This document shows positions 59,701-64,000 of a stretch of DNA of 64,000 nt, piece after piece. The translations under genes were made by a program, and so were the position numbers. The stretch is taken from positions 558,001 to 622,000 of the forward strand of contig JAJNNX010000016.1 of the NCBI GenBank assembly GCA_023159155.1, given 5' to 3'. How positions within the stretch are numbered: position 1 is the first letter of the stretch; every line of letters begins with the position of its first letter. The notes beneath the pieces are model-generated. The model did not search any database. It worked only from the letters and a program-made list of their open reading frames with translations, and was not told the origin of the DNA. This stretch comes from Ustulina deusta. Its lineage: Eukaryota > Ascomycota > Sordariomycetes > Xylariales > Xylariaceae.

Positions 59701-61517
59701 ATGGACGACGACGAGACGCTGAAGGGCCTGGCTGCAGGCCGTTGCATGGACTAGTGAGCCCCAATCCGCCCGTGTTGTTGCCGGCCACGATATGCTGACC
59801 ACTGCGGCCTCCCACAGCTCCTCGTGGCCTGCATTGCTGTTGCGTGTGACGGCGCGGATCGAGAAGGTCTGGATGCGCCTCTCCCCGAACCACCACCCCG
59901 TCCTGTGAACGCAGCCTGACGTCGAGACAGATTGCCCACGCCGAGTTCCCGATCCCCAAGCTCCCGCCGCCGCCGCCACCGCCGCAGCCCTTCTCGTCGG
60001 CAGCAACCATCCCGTCGTCTGTCCCACGCGGCCCCGACTCAGACTTGTCGGAAACCTTCTTGGCGCCGTTGTCGTCGTCGCCGACCGATCTCCCGGTCTC
60101 GAGTCCGCCATCCGACACAAACAAGGAGAACAACCCCGTCATACCGCACACGCCAGCGCCCGCCCCAGCCCCCTCGGCTGCCCTCCCCCCGGGCACCTTG
60201 CCACCCCAGCTCGACCTCATGCTCTCCGAAATCACATCGTACCTCGAGTCGACATTCCCTACTTATCCGCCGCACACCATACAGCGCATCTCGGAGCTCG
60301 TGATAAATCCGAAGCAGCACTATCGCTCGCTGACCACCTACCTCCATGCACTTGATCGTGTGGTTCGCGTCACCTCGGGATTAAACATCTATCCATTGCC
60401 TTCGACTCATGCTGAGATACCGGCGAATCCGGCAAACGGTGTGCTAGATGCATCTGCCCGTCCATCGCCATGGGCTTCGCCGGGAAGTGATGAAGCGCTA
60501 GGAGGGGCTCTTCTCACACCGATTCCGTGGATATCACACAACCAGCGATCGGTCACAGGTTCACCAACACACACAGTCCATTTATCACAGTCCCAACAGC
60601 CGCAACTCGCAGCTTCCGCCCAGGAAGTGCCGGCAGAATTTGAAGGAGAGGTACGGACTGAGAGCACCGAGACGATAGACGGCCCCAATGGCGTGGGGAG
60701 CATCGAGACGGTCTCGGTCTCGGTCAATGGCATCCCATCCATGGGAGCCCGAGGTGTGAGCGTAACACAAGGTGAGTTATTACGACAGGAACAGGAGGCA
60801 GGAGTTGTCCCTGTCAGCCAGCTCGTACCTAGTCATCACATTCATCCGGGTTCCAATGCAAGCGCCGCGGCACAACAACAACAGCAGCAGCAGCAGCAGA
60901 TTCAAGCACGAATTCACCAGCAACGATCGCTAGCACCATCCCAGAACCAAGCACGCTCCACGTCCTCGGTGGAGCCCTCTGACTCACCGAGTCTAGCATC
61001 CAATAACGTGTCGACACGGTCCACAACTCTCGAGGGAGAGGGTGTGGTCGCCGCTGCTGACAACGTACCAGTCGCGATAGGATTCGTTCAAAGCAACAAC
61101 GCTGAAGACGAAGAGAAACCGCATGCGCGTGGTCCCGAAGAGATTGGTGCCGACGACCTAGGTCCGCAGACCACAACTTCATCAACCCTTCCCGCCTTGA
61201 CCACGGCAGGCTGCAGGATACAGGGGATCGACATCCAAGCAGCTGTGGGTCGCAAACCTCTCGACGCCTCAACCTCGTCGAAGGGCGATGAAAAGATTAA
61301 GGATGACCAGAACGACAATATGGATGTCGATGAAGGTGAGCGGGGGGTTCGAGCTTCGACACCTAAGCGCAGTGCAGAGGACCGGCTCGGAGGCCCCGCG
61401 GGCAAGAAGCTGAAGGACGATTCCAGACCGGATTCTACTGATGGGGATCTGAAGTCCACTGAAACTGAACCGGAGAGTAAGGGGAGCGACCATGAAGATG
61501 CTATGGATAAGGACTAA
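59701..61517 (+). CDS. psy4: Psy4/PPP4R2, regulatory subunit 2 of protein phosphatase 4
   Basis: Three exons, 59701-59753, 59818-59866 and 59931-61517, are separated by two 64-bp introns and give 562 residues. The start reads MDDDETLKGLAAGRCMDYSS. The joins give ARIEK and then IAHAEFPIPKLPPPP, the expected entry of fungal Psy4. The second intron has donor GTCTGG, which is unusual, but the frame and the family both demand it. The core at about 100-190 has YLESTFPTYPPHTIQRISEL and YRSLTTYLHALDRVVRVTSG. The rest is disordered, with a run of nine Gln near residue 350 and an acidic tail with a basic PKRSAEDRL patch (putative nuclear signal). The subunit directs PP4 to targets such as gamma-H2A and Rad53 in checkpoint recovery. 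It lies convergent with rad50. Confidence 0.9.
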
Positions 61518-63118
61518 GGCAGTCCTTGGGTTCCTTCGGCTCGACAAGCTGATTACTCGCACCCAAGATGTAAGGCAGATGGGGACGCAAGGGTATGGGA
61601 TGAGGACAGGAGATACGGATAGAGTAAGTCTAGAGCGAGAAAGAGAAGAGTGAAAGGAGAAAGGGTAAGATCGTCCCTAAATTTCCTACATTGGAAAATT
61701 GGATTGCCATGTGCGGTGCCTCGGCGAAATGGGTAGGATGGATGGATGGGTGGGCGGGAGATAATTCAAGCAAACATCAGTCTTGACGATTGCAATACGA
61801 TACGGCCCAGTCGGAATGAAATGGGCAATGAGACCAAGAAATAAATAACTTTAGGTGCAATTTATTTAGTATACTTGTTGCGAGAGATTCTGACATGGCG
61901 CTGAGTAGGAAGGGACATCATGGCGTCAACCAGCTTCACGCGAGAAGAACATGCTATCAGAAGTTGTAGCCGAGATCAAGGCCACTCGATCGCAATGTGA
62001 GCAACCTTATACAAGATAAGCAGCAGGCTAGAAGCTCATATATATATATAGTAGTCCAAAATGGTGAAAGTTTCACGAAAGGGGGGCCTTCTGCGAACAC
62101 AACAAAACATCTGAGCAGCGACTACACAACTTCCTTCCCTTTGAAACGTAATAAAAATGTTTCTCGCTTCGGCATTTCTCGACGCGAATGTCGAAAAGCG
62201 ATGCGGTCATCGGCTTACCGAATCGGGCAGCGAGAAAGAAATGAGTTCGTGCAGAGAGTCGTTGTGATATTTCCGTAGAAAATGCCCCCGAGAATCTGAT
62301 CCAATCCATATATGCCTTATATACCGGCTTCCAACTGCTTCGATATACCACGCACGCACTACGCTAGTCTAATTGTCACGTCGCTCGCTGGCTGGTTGGC
62401 GGTATCGAAGGGGGAGGATAAAGGGGACGTTTCATGCTCTTGTAGAGTACCTCGAGTGGATGGATATAACGCGAAGAACCGAACTGACGGCCAGCTCGGA
62501 TCATGCAGTGTGGACAAAGACTACGTACGTACATCGCTGACGAAATCCGTCTTGGAATCCGAAACAAAGGCACGGACTGCGGGACGACGTCGTCAGCGCT
62601 ATCAAATAGAAAGAATAGGTAACAGAATGCCGTTTCCGTGAAGAGGGTCTTCTGACACGCGAACTGCCGCATATCCGATGTATGTATTCGTAGGCGAGTA
62701 TGGGGTTCGGAATATCAACGTTGTCCAGATGCTGCATCTGTTCTTTGCTTCATCGTGCGCTGGTACGTAATATCAACCATACAAACTTTATACTAACATC
62801 GAATGTCACATCCTCGAGACGAAAGACATTGCAAATAGGCAGGTCGCAATAACATATTGCGGTGATACCCTTGATTCAGAGGGTATATAGACTACTAACT
62901 CAGCTAGCTAGCCCGAGCGACACAATCCCAGACCTGATAATATACAATAGCTAGTCAGCCATTTCTTTCGTAGCTAAACGTCAAGCAATACACAAGGCAG
63001 TCCTCAAGAAAAGAACGCCCAGCGAAAAACGCCTTGCTATGCAGATAGCTACCCTCCTACGACGCAAAAAACCAGGCTAAATCAAATCTAAATCAGATGA
63101 ATTACAGCCATTAGGCAC
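61518..63118. other. Convergent intergenic region between psy4 and rad50
   Basis: Both neighbours end here. Frames at 61997-62737 on both strands show no family resemblance, and a short (TA) run occurs at 62040-62050. The distance (1.6 kb) is long for convergent genes, so a small unrecognised gene or non-coding RNA is possible but not seen. Confidence 0.45.
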
Positions 63119-64000
63119 TTAAAGGATTGTGGCAATGCTCTCTCGCTCAATGCGACTATTTTGCTTCTCATCACGACTAACCCGCCAAAAGTCATCGCAA
63201 AATTCAGAGCAGCGCATGTGTCGAAGGAATTCCTCGTCATGCGTGATAACAATGAGCTGAAAGTTGCTCTGTGCGCGGCGGGCCTTGATGATAGAATGGA
63301 GGGATTCGGCCAGAGCCTTGATGTTGTCACGGTCGAGATTGGTGGTAGGCTCGTCGAGGGCGATGAGCCCGCAACTGACGCCAAATGACTCGGCGAGGGC
63401 GAGACGGATGATAATGGATGCGAGCACTTTCTGGCCGGCCGAGCACCGTCCTCGCATATCCATTTCTGTGTCCTGCTTCACCATGCATACGCGGTAGTTG
63501 TACGAGCTTCGCCCGCCCGTTGCCTCGCTATCTGATCGAATCAAGATCGTGTCGATATCCGTCCCTTGGTATGTGCTCTGCCATAGTTCGCCGGCGATCC
63601 GATTTACTTCCTCCATCTTCATCGCGTGGTACTGCATGATGGCGTTATTCAAGGCCGTGCTGTATCGCCCAAGGTCCTCAATAGCCGCCTTGGTAGTTTC
63701 AACCTTGATATGTGTCTCACGGTATTCTTGGGCCGCATACTTGTATTCAGTGTCCCACTCCTTCAACAGCTTCCCGAGTTCCTCGTCCTTAGATTTCATA
63801 GCCCCCATGACGGCTCCCCGTTCAGCACTTCTCACGTGACGTTCGGACTCGAAGTGGTTGGCCTCTGCCTCGAGTCGTTCGTAATCCTCATGGGCTCTCC
63901 GAGATTCCAACTCGACAACTTCCCGCTCGAGGGTGTCGACGTCACGCGCCGCTTTGCGATAGGTCAAATTTTCCATAATATTCTTTTTTTCCCTATCACT
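63119..64000 (-). CDS. rad50: Rad50, C-terminal part
   Basis: The gene runs off the right edge; the frame remains open to 64000 ([11 protein letters not shown] at the border). The visible 290 or so residues begin in the distal coiled coil. They then form the C-terminal ATPase lobe: [24 protein letters not shown], the ABC signature [20 protein letters not shown] and Walker B with D-loop [16 protein letters not shown]. The H-loop is [14 protein letters not shown], and the end is [12 protein letters not shown]. Rad50 is the SMC-like ATPase of the Mre11-Rad50-Nbs1/Xrs2 complex that tethers and processes DNA double-strand breaks and telomere ends. All key residues of this lobe are present. The stop is at 63119. 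Confidence 0.97.
   Translation of the reverse strand, partial: SDREKKNIMENLTYRKAARDVDTLEREVVELESRRAHEDYERLEAEANHFESERHVRSAERGAVMGAMKSKDEELGKLLKEWDTEYKYAAQEYRETHIKVETTKAAIEDLGRYSTALNNAIMQYHAMKMEEVNRIAGELWQSTYQGTDIDTILIRSDSEATGGRSSYNYRVCMVKQDTEMDMRGRCSAGQKVLASIIIRLALAESFGVSCGLIALDEPTTNLDRDNIKALAESLHSIIKARRAQSNFQLIVITHDEEFLRHMRCSEFCDDFWRVSRDEKQNSRIERESIATIL

Noticed and set aside
1..64000. CRISPR arrays, rRNA, tRNA genes
   Set aside because: No spaced palindromic array, no rRNA-like segment and no recognisable tRNA box pair were found. A CGGGTTCGAC-like word at 6090 lacks the rest of a tRNA.

Overview
This window is nuclear DNA of a filamentous ascomycete. Genes carry short introns (about 55-150 bp, GT...AG), proteins are typical fungal orthologues (Png1, LETM1/Mdm38, Stb6-like, Rmd5/Gid2, UPF0658, Psy4, Rad50), and one 15 kb block shows the C-to-T/G-to-A decay expected of repeat-induced point mutation (RIP). 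A Sordariomycete, perhaps Hypocreales, is my best guess; the genus cannot be read from the sequence.

Layout. 1-661 is the 5' end of a Png1-like gene, cut by the window edge. 662-7938 is gene-poor, with microsatellites, a G20 run and AT-rich remains. 7939-23380 is one very large, heavily RIP-mutated LTR retrotransposon in minus orientation: 204/205-bp LTRs, 5-bp target duplication CAGGC, and a decayed Ty3/gypsy-type reverse transcriptase near 17.6-17.9 kb. It carries a younger unmutated LTR-like insert at 18087-18322. 23386-26400 holds an intact O-methyltransferase gene, a frameshifted fragment of an MFS transporter and a possible small Gly/Ser/Lys-rich protein gene; this looks like an eroded metabolic patch next to the element. 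From 27.6 kb on the window is ordinary gene-bearing euchromatin: two large unrecognised fungal proteins (27643-29475, 30020-33757), a BRCT-domain chromatin-type protein with a minisatellite beyond its 3' end (35172-40007), a 14-TM-type MFS exporter (41069-43008), a secreted protein (44386-46097), LETM1/Mdm38 (47683-49347), a Stb6-like protein (50168-52917) divergent from Rmd5/Gid2 (53840-55203), a Golgi UPF0658 protein with an unusual 5' end (56081-57289), the PP4 regulatory subunit Psy4 (59701-61517) and the C-terminal end of Rad50 (63119-64000).

The genes do not form one pathway. Two DNA-damage genes (psy4 and rad50) are convergent neighbours, and the BRCT protein may belong to the same field, but that is ordinary eukaryotic gene order. 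Intergenic regions repeatedly contain palindromic TACCTAGGTA-type words that I did not notice in exons or in the RIP block.

The most unusual signal is in the retrotransposon. The two LTRs are mutated reciprocally: the outer half of each is clean and the inner half is mutated, and the switch falls at the same LTR position in both copies. A mutated copy recombining into an unmutated solo LTR would give exactly this pattern.
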